DNA of 8,547 bases from Candidatus Iainarchaeum sp. (lineage in GTDB: Archaea > Micrarchaeota > Micrarchaeia > Anstonellales > Bilamarchaeaceae), in assembly GCA_028711485.1 (NCBI GenBank), contig JAQTSF010000029.1, forward strand, positions 1 through 8,547. Reading direction: 5' to 3'. The translations under genes were made by a program, and so were the position numbers. A model generated the notes under the pieces. That model did not search any database and had not been told where the DNA came from. It worked only from the letters and a program-made list of their open reading frames with translations. Below, piece after piece: positions 1 to 6,060 of this stretch (position 1 is its first letter; each line of letters starts with the position of its first letter).

Positions 1-209
1 TTGCATATGCAATGACCACAGCTTTTGGAATTACAAAAGATGAGGCAATTTTAAAGATGAAAAGACAGTCAAAAGAAGCAGCAACCATACTCTCAAGTAC
101 GCTAGGATGTGAAGTTTCCGAACTTTATGATCTAGATATGCTCAAATGTTTTGAATGGGAGAAGTTTTATCCTGCTTCAGATGATGAATTAAAAGATTCA
201 GTGTTTTAG
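1..209 (+). CDS. C-terminal end of an unidentified protein (truncated by window start)
   Basis: The reading frame is open from the first bases of the window (codons from base 3 read A-Y-A before the methionine at base 12) and ends with TAG at 207-209. It is therefore most simply the 3' end of a longer gene that starts outside the window. A complete 65-residue protein beginning at base 12 cannot be excluded, because only 11 bases lie upstream and no ribosome binding site can be judged. The visible tail is soluble and mostly helical: a basic segment (KMKRQSKEA), then a cysteine-containing stretch (GCEVSELYDLD), an aromatic segment (CFEWEKFYP) and an acidic end. I do not recognise the family. 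The ATPase gene starts 7 bases after its stop, so the two are probably co-transcribed. Confidence 0.6.
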   Translation, partial: AYAMTTAFGITKDEAILKMKRQSKEAATILSSTLGCEVSELYDLDMLKCFEWEKFYPASDDELKDSVF

Positions 210-213
210 TGGT
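209..213 (+). promoter_or_regulatory. Probable ribosome binding site of the HerA/VirB4-like ATPase gene
   Basis: GTGGT ends 3 bases before the ATG at 217 and partly overlaps the upstream stop codon. It can pair with the archaeal 16S rRNA tail sequence AUCAC using one G-U wobble. The same arrangement with a perfect GTGAT, at the same spacing, precedes the small gene at 2361. The short spacing and overlap with the stop suggest translational coupling. This is inferred from pattern only. Confidence 0.4.
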
Positions 214-216
214 TTT

Positions 217-1656
217 ATGAAAATTTCAAGAATGCTTTCAAGTGCACTCGCCTCCCGTATGTTGCTAATTCATCCTCCAGAACCAAGAAAAGAGCTTCTG
301 CTTTCCTCTCCTTCAAAAGGAATTTATATCGGAAGGACAAGATATGCCGGAGTTCCGGTTTTTTGGGATTATTCCAAATTAATAAATCCTCATATTGCAA
401 TAATCGGAATCACTGGAAGTGGTAAAAGTTATTTTGTAAAGAGTTTTCTAACAAGAACATCATTGGTTTTGGGGTCAAATGCAATAATTTTGGATTGGGT
501 TGGTGAATATTCTAGCTGGGTAAAACAAGCGGGTGGAAAAGTTATTGATCTAAGCAAGGAAAAATTAAATCTTTTTGATATCTCTCATTCTTCTAAATCT
601 ATAAGAATAAGACAAATCATTTCAGCATTTGATGTTCTTGCAAACCTTAAAAAATTTCCTCAGGAAAGAGAGGAAATAGAGCAGGCAATAGAGGATGTTT
701 TCAGAAAAATGAAAAAACCAAAGCTCATAGACGTAATTTCTCTTCTGGAATCCAAAAAAAGAAAAACATCCTCAAGAATACTAAAACGTTTTGTTCAGGA
801 AGGAATGGATTTCTTTTCAGGGTATTCTGATTGGAATATGAAAAAACTTGCTTCTTCTGGGCTTGTTTCAATAGATCTTCACAACCTTCCTTCAGAAGAA
901 ATAAGGAGTTTGGCAGGTCTTACGATTCTCCAATATATAAAAGAATTAATGCGCCAGGAAAGTTATGATGATAATGTTGGAATAAATCTTTTTGTAGTTC
1001 TTGACGAGGCATGGAAAATTGCTTCAAATGAAGAAAGCGATGTTATAGATATTGTGCGTGAAGGAAGAAAATATAATTTTGCACTAATTGTCGCAAGTCA
1101 AAATCCTACTGACATGCATAAAACCATATTTAGCAATGTTGGTTCGTTATTCATACTTCGATTAGTGCTTCAGGAATACAGAAAATACGTCCAAAATTCT
1201 GTAGGCTATTCAGAATTTATAGATTCTGAAATCTCCAAATTCGGAGTAGGGAACTGTGCAATAAATATGATTTTCTCAGAAAGACAGGCAAAAAGTACAA
1301 CCTTTCTTTTGGATAGAATCGATGGTGAAGAACCTTTGTTTATATATACTCTTTCTATAGGTGATGGTAATATGGAAATGGAATTAGAAAAAGAACAATT
1401 AATCCGCATGCTTTTTGAGCATGGTCTGGATGACAGCCAGGTTTCTTTAATTAAAAATGAATTTGAAAAAAATGACGGAAAACTCAGCGGAGAGAGAATC
1501 GTTTCTCTTTTTGAAAAGTTTGGGTTTTCAAAATCTTCAACTATATCCTTTCTGAGGCTTATAGGAGTTCCGGAAAAGGAAATAATACACCTCTTTTCTC
1601 TTGTAAAAATGAGAAGGGCAAAAAAAGGGGTTGTAGATATTACTATGGATGATTAA
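217..1656 (+). CDS. HerA/VirB4-like P-loop ATPase (FtsK-HerA superfamily, DUF87-type)
   Basis: This is a 479-residue hexameric-type translocase ATPase. The Walker A motif GITGSGKS is at residues 64-71, preceded by INPHIAII, the usual lead-in in this superfamily. A DWVGEY motif (93-98) and NLFD (118-121) match conserved positions of HerA/VirB4 ATPases. Walker B is LFVVLDEA with D263 and E264, followed by the REGRKYN segment (281-287, candidate arginine finger) and sensor-like Q295 in IVASQNP. Only about 60 residues precede Walker A, so the N-terminal beta-barrel (HAS) domain of classical HerA is largely missing and the protein is closer in layout to a VirB4 C-terminal domain. After the core, roughly residues 385-479 form a charged helical tail. 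Such proteins pump DNA or protein using ATP; the substrate here is not evident. No NurA, Mre11 or Rad50 is visible nearby. The downstream coiled-coil gene starts one base after its stop and is the obvious candidate partner. Confidence 0.88.
   Translation: MKISRMLSSALASRMLLIHPPEPRKELLLSSPSKGIYIGRTRYAGVPVFWDYSKLINPHIAIIGITGSGKSYFVKSFLTRTSLVLGSNAIILDWVGEYSSWVKQAGGKVIDLSKEKLNLFDISHSSKSIRIRQIISAFDVLANLKKFPQEREEIEQAIEDVFRKMKKPKLIDVISLLESKKRKTSSRILKRFVQEGMDFFSGYSDWNMKKLASSGLVSIDLHNLPSEEIRSLAGLTILQYIKELMRQESYDDNVGINLFVVLDEAWKIASNEESDVIDIVREGRKYNFALIVASQNPTDMHKTIFSNVGSLFILRLVLQEYRKYVQNSVGYSEFIDSEISKFGVGNCAINMIFSERQAKSTTFLLDRIDGEEPLFIYTLSIGDGNMEMELEKEQLIRMLFEHGLDDSQVSLIKNEFEKNDGKLSGERIVSLFEKFGFSKSSTISFLRLIGVPEKEIIHLFSLVKMRRAKKGVVDITMDD
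1648..1653 (+). promoter_or_regulatory. Ribosome binding site that favours the start at 1658
   Basis: GATGAT resembles the Shine-Dalgarno core GGTGAT and ends 4 bases before the ATG at 1658, the same spacing as AGGTAAT before purD. The alternative in-frame ATG at 1649 lies inside this motif and has no comparable signal upstream, so 1658 is the better start. Confidence 0.45.
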
Positions 1657-1657
1657 T

Positions 1658-2356
1658 ATGGAAATCGAAACAATCACTCTTCCCTCAAAACGTAAGAAAA
1701 GTCTATCTTCTTTAATTCCGCTATTTTCTGATCTTGGTTTTAGCAAAATTTCTCTTGAAAAAAAGAAATTGATTATTGAAAAATCATTGGGAAAAAACCT
1801 TGAGGGAAAAACAGAAATGGACTATAAAGTTGTTTTCAGTGAAAATGAAATCTCTTTCTCTTATTCAATACCTATAAACTCAGAGAAGAGAAACAGAAAA
1901 ATAGAATCCTTTTCCACACTCTTGAACATACTTTCTATTTCGAATGATTTTTACAATTTTAATATAAGTTCCATAGTTCAGAATTTTTCATTAATCATAC
2001 AGGATGTTCAAAAAATCATAGATAAGGAAGGAATAAATTTTACACAAAGAATAGACGACCTTATAAATAAAAACACTCAAATTATGAAAAAATACCATGA
2101 TTTACTTTCTTCAAGCGAAGAAAATGCCCGTCTTTTAATCGATTCTGAAAGAAGGAACAATGAACTTAGAAAAAGACTTGATATTTTAGAAGGATTAAGT
2201 GACAGATCTCTTAAAGAAGAAATTTTCAATTGGATAAAAATACATGATGGTCATATCGATGTTCTGGAATTTTCAAAAACACACAAAATTCCTCATAGCC
2301 GTGTTGAAGAAGGATTAAATCTTTTAATAAAAGAGGGTTACATAAAGAAAAAGTGA
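1658..2356 (+). CDS. Coiled-coil protein with C-terminal winged helix, probable partner of the upstream ATPase
   Basis: I do not recognise a named family. From the start at 1658 the product has 232 residues; an ATG nine bases earlier (1649) would add three and overlap the ATPase gene. Residues 1-110 look like an alpha/beta domain with a basic beginning (KRKK at 11-14) and alternating hydrophobic stretches (for example KLIIEK, EISFSYSI). Residues about 115-180 are strongly heptad-like and charged (QRIDDLINKNTQIMKKY, ERRNNELRKRLDILEGL), predicting a long coiled coil. Residues about 185-232 have the helix-turn-helix-wing pattern of a winged helix (EEIFNWI, VLEFSKTHKIPHSRVEEGLNLLIKEGYI). There is no signal peptide or membrane segment, so the protein is cytoplasmic. 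A role as an adaptor or DNA-binding subunit coupling the ATPase to its substrate is inference from adjacency. Its stop codon forms part of the ribosome binding site of the next gene. Confidence 0.75.
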   Translation: MEIETITLPSKRKKSLSSLIPLFSDLGFSKISLEKKKLIIEKSLGKNLEGKTEMDYKVVFSENEISFSYSIPINSEKRNRKIESFSTLLNILSISNDFYNFNISSIVQNFSLIIQDVQKIIDKEGINFTQRIDDLINKNTQIMKKYHDLLSSSEENARLLIDSERRNNELRKRLDILEGLSDRSLKEEIFNWIKIHDGHIDVLEFSKTHKIPHSRVEEGLNLLIKEGYIKKK

Positions 2357-2357
2357 T
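2353..2357 (+). promoter_or_regulatory. Ribosome binding site of the 42-codon gene
   Basis: GTGAT is an exact copy of the last five bases of the archaeal Shine-Dalgarno sequence. It overlaps the TGA stop of the preceding gene and ends 3 bases before the ATG at 2361. Its perfect match and its spacing, identical to the signal at 209-213, are the main support for translation of the small ORF. Confidence 0.5.
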
Positions 2358-2360
2358 TTT

Positions 2361-2489
2361 ATGCCAGAAAAAAACAAAACTTATTCATTTGAAATAACAA
2401 GAACATTCTCCAATAAAAGATCATTTGTCATACTTAAAGAAAAAGAATCTTTTTTAAGTTATGTTGAAAATATTATTTTTAATAGGTAA
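2361..2489 (+). CDS. Small basic protein of 42 residues, unknown function
   Basis: This small gene fills the gap between the coiled-coil gene and purD. It starts 4 bases after the coiled-coil stop with a good GTGAT ribosome binding site and ends with TAA 5 bases before the purD start, so it occupies the intergenic space almost exactly. The product begins MPEKNKTYSFEITRTF and continues with a basic middle (SNKRSFVILKEKES) and a hydrophobic helix-like end (FLSYVENIIF). There is no signal peptide, cysteine or recognisable motif. The first half could form beta strands and the second half an amphipathic helix. The tight spacing and signal argue that it is a translated member of the operon, perhaps a small accessory subunit of the ATPase module. 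The alternative is a chance open frame in AT-rich spacer, although a spacer of this size would be unusual in this compact string. Confidence 0.6.
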   Translation: MPEKNKTYSFEITRTFSNKRSFVILKEKESFLSYVENIIFNR

Positions 2490-2494
2490 TAAAT

Positions 2495-3802
2495 ATGAGA
2501 ATTCTTATTATTGGAAATGGAGCACGGGAGCACATAATAACTGAAAGACTTTCAGAAGATTCTTCTGTACTATCTATAATGTCTAAAAAAAATCCTGCAA
2601 TAGCAAAAATTTCAGAAGATTATTATATCTGTGATATAACCAACACCTCAGAAGTAAAAGCATGGGCAAGTGGTAAGAACATTGATTTAGCATTCGTGAG
2701 TCCTGATCCTGTTCTTGCAGTTGGAATGAGCGATGCACTTGAAGAACTTGGTATACCTGTTGCATCCCCAAGCAAAGATGTGGCTGATATAGAGTGCAAT
2801 AAAGAATTTGCAAGAAGCCTTATGCAAGACCATTTAATACCAGGGCTTGCAGAATATCGATTGATAACTAATGAAAAAGAAGCTCTTTCTGCAATAAAAG
2901 AATTCAATAATTCAGTTGCTATAAAACCAATTGGTTTAACTGGTGGAAAAGGAGTAAAAATCAGCGGAGATCATTTTACCAACGTAAATGAAGGGATGAG
3001 TTATGTAAAAGAACTTCTTTTAAAAGATAAAAAATTGCTCATTGAAGAAAAACTTAAGGGTGAAGAATTTACTCTTCAAGCATTTTCAGATGGGAATTCC
3101 CTTGTATTCATGCCTCCTGTGCAGGATCATAAAAGGGCTTTTGAAAATGATGAAGGAGAAAATACTGGAGGTATGGGTTCTTATTCAACAGGAAAAATTC
3201 TTCCTTTTATGAACGAGTCTGATCTTGAGAAAGCTAAAATAATTATGAAAAAAACAATCGATGCTCTTAAGAAAGAAAGATCTCCTTTTAAGGGTGTTTT
3301 ATATGGTCAGTTTATGCTTACAAAAGACGGACCAAAAATTATAGAGTATAATGCTCGATTCGGAGATCCTGAAGCAATGAATGTTCTCTCACTTTTACAA
3401 ACATCCCTTACTGATATATTCCTTGGCATATCCGAAGGAAAACTCCCAAATGCTGTTTTCAGCAGTAATTCCACAGTTGTAAAATATCTAGTTCCAAACG
3501 GTTATCCTTCTAAACCTATAAAAGATTCTCCAGTTTCAATAAATTTGCCTTGTCTAAGCTCAAAAGGTACAAACATGTACTATGCTTCTGTTTATGAAAA
3601 AGATAATCAAATATTTACAACCTCCTCCAGAGCATTTGCTTTAATTTCTTCTTCAAAACTTTTGAAAGATGCTGAAATTAAAGTAGAAAATTCTATGAAT
3701 TGCATTTCCGGTCCTTTATGGCATAGAAAAGATATTGGAACCGAAAATCTGATTGATAAAAGAATAAAACACATGGATAAACTACGAGGAGAAAAAAAAT
3801 GA
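2495..3802 (+). CDS. purD: Phosphoribosylamine--glycine ligase (GAR synthetase)
   Basis: This enzyme joins glycine to 5-phosphoribosylamine with ATP, giving glycinamide ribonucleotide, the second step of de novo purine synthesis in the cytoplasm. The 435-residue length is normal for a monofunctional PurD. Visible landmarks are the N-terminal GNGAREH (7-13), SPDPVLAVG (69-77, family GPE-P-L-G motif), AIKPIGLTGGKGV (142-154, ATP-grasp lysine and glycine loop), the DHKRAFENDEG segment (211-221) followed by NTGGMGSYS (223-231), and EYNARFGDPE (284-293) with the metal-binding Glu and Asn. The C-terminal domain follows. The start at 2495 is preceded by AGGTAAT at 2484-2490. The next gene overlaps its stop by four bases (ATGA). 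No other purine genes are visible in the window, so it sits in a mixed operon. Lysine greatly outnumbers arginine (about 44 to 12), as expected in an AT-rich genome. Confidence 0.97.
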   Translation: MRILIIGNGAREHIITERLSEDSSVLSIMSKKNPAIAKISEDYYICDITNTSEVKAWASGKNIDLAFVSPDPVLAVGMSDALEELGIPVASPSKDVADIECNKEFARSLMQDHLIPGLAEYRLITNEKEALSAIKEFNNSVAIKPIGLTGGKGVKISGDHFTNVNEGMSYVKELLLKDKKLLIEEKLKGEEFTLQAFSDGNSLVFMPPVQDHKRAFENDEGENTGGMGSYSTGKILPFMNESDLEKAKIIMKKTIDALKKERSPFKGVLYGQFMLTKDGPKIIEYNARFGDPEAMNVLSLLQTSLTDIFLGISEGKLPNAVFSSNSTVVKYLVPNGYPSKPIKDSPVSINLPCLSSKGTNMYYASVYEKDNQIFTTSSRAFALISSSKLLKDAEIKVENSMNCISGPLWHRKDIGTENLIDKRIKHMDKLRGEKK

Positions 3803-4998
3803 AAACTTATTTATCTCTTATCTTTGTCGTACTACTATTTGCGAATTCTTATTCATACGAAACCGTAAGGTATATTTATGAAAAATCCTGGTATCTTACC
3901 GGAGAATTAGGTGCAGAATATATTCTTAACGGAACCTTTTTGGTTAATAATAGTCAGCAAAAAATACTTTCATTTAATTTATCTGAAGGGGAATTAATTT
4001 CTGAAGGAGAGAATATTCTTTTTTATTCAAAAGGAGCAATGGATTCAAAAAACAAGCAAATAACTGCAACTGCAAAAATAGAAATACTTTATCATCCTTT
4101 TCTTTCGAAAGATTATCCTCTAGATTCTATACCTGAACCTAAAAATGAAATGGAAATACAGGCCCACACTCTTTCTGATTCTTCCTCAATTGCTAAAACC
4201 ATAATTCTATTATCAGAATGGATAAATGGCTATATCGAGTATGATTTAGATTATTCCAATATCACTTCCCCTCAAGAAGTATTCGATAAGAAAAAAGGGG
4301 TTTGTAGTGCATACACTGCACTTTTTCAAGAATTAATTTCTTATTTAGGTATAGAAAACAGGCAGGTTTCAGGTTTTTCTGATTCTTTGTTTTGGCAACC
4401 TCACGCATGGGCGCAGGTTAAGATTGGGGAAGAATGGATTTCTGTAGATCCAACATATAATCAAATAGGTATTCTTTCCTCAGATCATATTAAGGTTCAT
4501 GTTGGTAACAATTCCCTTTCCTCAAAAGATTCTATTTCGAGTTTTGGGGGGATTCATACTTTTTACTCTGATTCGGAAATTACAGAATATTATGTGCATA
4601 AAAATCCTTTACCTATAAAACATGAAATATACCTTTCAAATGGAAAAATGGAGCTAAATATTTCAAATCCTTCTGAAGAATTTATTTTTGTTCCTGTGAA
4701 TATTCGCGTTTCTGATGGATGGGGAGAACTTTTTAATAAGATAATATTACTAGCACCAGGTGAAAAAACCACTATCAATTATTATATAACCCCAGATAAA
4801 GAGATTGATATTAGCTATTCAAAAATATATTCTATTCCATTTATACTAAATATTATGGAAGTTGAAAGCGAGGGTCAAATAAAATACTCTGCTCAACCAG
4901 AAACCGATCATTTTACAAGTGATTTTCCCGAATTAAATTGTCTGCCCCCACTTTTTATTATTCCACTCATATTGTTTGCTTTTTTTAGAAAGGGATAA
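3799..4998 (+). CDS. Secreted, membrane-anchored transglutaminase-like (papain-fold) protein
   Basis: The 399-residue product begins with a signal peptide (a lysine, then hydrophobic residues about 4-15 and a small-residue cleavage region near ANSYS). It ends with a hydrophobic helix (about 383-396) followed by RKG, a typical C-terminal membrane anchor with the bulk of the protein outside. The central transglutaminase-like core shows the full catalytic triad: C169 in GVCSAYT, H202 in PHAWAQV and D217 in SVDPTYN. Domains of this fold act as cysteine proteases, peptide N-glycanases or transamidases; the substrate cannot be read here. The flanking regions (about 20-110 and 270-370) look beta-rich, like Ig-type modules. 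Six N-X-S/T sequons (N44, N50, N60, N154, N237, N287) all lie in the outer part, consistent with archaeal N-glycosylation. The start overlaps the purD stop (ATGA) and has GAGGAG at 3786-3791. A function in cell-envelope processing is inference. Confidence 0.85.
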   Translation: MKTYLSLIFVVLLFANSYSYETVRYIYEKSWYLTGELGAEYILNGTFLVNNSQQKILSFNLSEGELISEGENILFYSKGAMDSKNKQITATAKIEILYHPFLSKDYPLDSIPEPKNEMEIQAHTLSDSSSIAKTIILLSEWINGYIEYDLDYSNITSPQEVFDKKKGVCSAYTALFQELISYLGIENRQVSGFSDSLFWQPHAWAQVKIGEEWISVDPTYNQIGILSSDHIKVHVGNNSLSSKDSISSFGGIHTFYSDSEITEYYVHKNPLPIKHEIYLSNGKMELNISNPSEEFIFVPVNIRVSDGWGELFNKIILLAPGEKTTINYYITPDKEIDISYSKIYSIPFILNIMEVESEGQIKYSAQPETDHFTSDFPELNCLPPLFIIPLILFAFFRKG

Positions 4999-5001
4999 AA
5001 T

Positions 5002-6060
5002 ATGAAAATACATATAATTGGTGCAGGACCTGCAGGTACTATATCTGCAATCAGTGCATTAAACTCAGGGTTTGATGTTACTATTTCTGAAAAAAACCCA
5101 GAGTCCGGAAGCCAGATTAGTTGTTCTGGTCTTATTTCAAAATCAGGACTGGATTCTCTATCCAAATATATAAATTACAAAAAACTTGTTGAAAATTCAT
5201 TTAATGGCGCAATAATTGATTTTTGTGGAGTGCAGTTTGTTGTAGAAAAAAAAACAAACATCGCCTTTAAAATAAATAGAAAACTTTTTGATTACCAGCT
5301 TGTTGAAAATGCAATAGACGAGGGAGCTAAAATAAATTATAATGAAAAAATAAAAAATAAATTTTATTCATGTAACATTATCGGTGCAGATGGGCCGTTG
5401 TCATCCACTGCTGATTTTTTCAATTTTCCAAAAATAAAAAAATTCGTTTGTACTGCACAGGCAAAAATAAGATATACTCCTGAAGATCACAGAAAAGTTA
5501 TGTTATTTTACTCCAATTCATTGTTCCCTGGTTTTTTTGGGTGGCTAATACCTATAAATGAGGATTATTCTGAAATAGGATGCGGTTCAGTACTTCCTCA
5601 AAATCCAAAAAAAGGTTTGAATCATATTATCAAAAAATTTAAATCCCATTCAAAAAAAACAACATTTTCTATAATTCCTATTACCACAAGAGAAAAGACC
5701 GGTTTAGTTTACAATAGACGTAACATTTTATTGGTGGGTGATGCTGCAGGTCAAACAAAAGCCACTACTGGAGGCGGAATTGTTTTTGGTGGGAACTGTG
5801 CTTCAATTGCAGGTAGAAATGCAGATAATCCTATAAATTATGAACGAGAATGGAGAAAAGAATTTGGTTTCGATCTATCAGTACATTCACTGATACAGTC
5901 TTTTTTAGAAGGAAGAAGTGATTCTGATCTAAAAAATTTAGGGATTTTTTTAAATTCTTCAAAAATAGATACCTATCTTTCAAAAAATGGCGATATGGAC
6001 CGGCCTTCAAAAATGATTAATGCAAATTTAATTGCCTATTTTGCCAAAAATTTTTTTTAG
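5002..6060 (+). CDS. Geranylgeranyl reductase family FAD-dependent oxidoreductase
   Basis: Members of this family reduce the double bonds of geranylgeranyl chains, in archaea chiefly those of digeranylgeranyl-glycerophospholipids, giving saturated archaeol lipids at the membrane. The FAD-binding motif GAGPAG is at residues 7-12, with E30 ending the second strand. SCSGLIS (40-46) contains the family's cysteine C41, and R93 lies in INRKLFD. GADGPLS is at 128-134, the substrate-cavity motif FPGFFGWLIP at 175-184, GDAAG at 246-250 (second FAD motif) and TTGGGI at 255-260. At 352 residues it is shorter than the roughly 400 usual for archaeal members. Only about 17 residues separate GAK (108-110) from the GADG motif, where relatives usually carry a longer beta hairpin, so it is a compact variant. 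It follows the surface-protein gene by 3 bases with GGGAT (4992-4996) as ribosome binding site. A related reductase acting on quinone or other isoprenoid chains is the main alternative. Confidence 0.88.
   Translation: MKIHIIGAGPAGTISAISALNSGFDVTISEKNPESGSQISCSGLISKSGLDSLSKYINYKKLVENSFNGAIIDFCGVQFVVEKKTNIAFKINRKLFDYQLVENAIDEGAKINYNEKIKNKFYSCNIIGADGPLSSTADFFNFPKIKKFVCTAQAKIRYTPEDHRKVMLFYSNSLFPGFFGWLIPINEDYSEIGCGSVLPQNPKKGLNHIIKKFKSHSKKTTFSIIPITTREKTGLVYNRRNILLVGDAAGQTKATTGGGIVFGGNCASIAGRNADNPINYEREWRKEFGFDLSVHSLIQSFLEGRSDSDLKNLGIFLNSSKIDTYLSKNGDMDRPSKMINANLIAYFAKNFF
6046..6060 (+). terminator. Oligo-T termination site at the end of the + strand gene string
   Basis: Five A are followed by eight T (6051-6058), the last T being the first base of the TAG stop codon of the reductase gene. 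Archaeal RNA polymerase terminates at oligo-T on the non-template strand without needing a hairpin. On the opposite strand the A5 reads as T5, so weak termination of the converging gene could use the same spot. This is inferred from the sequence only. Confidence 0.45.

Noticed and set aside
1..12. Perfect 12-base palindrome TTGCATATGCAA at the window edge
   Set aside because: It lies within what looks like coding sequence, has no partner copy in the window, and a single 12-base palindrome in AT-rich DNA is weak evidence of a site.
217..1656. Assignment of the ATPase as classical HerA of the Mre11-Rad50-HerA-NurA DNA repair cluster
   Set aside because: Walker A lies too close to the N-terminus for the HAS domain, and no nurA, mre11 or rad50 sequence is visible in the window; only the superfamily call is supported.
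2548..2625. TTTCAGAAGATT occurring twice about 60 bases apart in purD
   Set aside because: Both copies encode ordinary Ser-Glu-Asp residues in PurD, and there is no third copy or regular spacing, so it is not a repeat array.
2623..2907. 94-codon open frame on the minus strand inside purD
   Set aside because: It is fully antisense to a confidently identified gene and shows no family motif or ribosome binding signal; it is a by-product of purD codon use.
4908..5165. 85-codon minus-strand open frame across the surface-protein/reductase junction
   Set aside because: It covers the anchor-coding end of one gene and the FAD motif of the next, so it is a shadow of real coding sequence without independent support.
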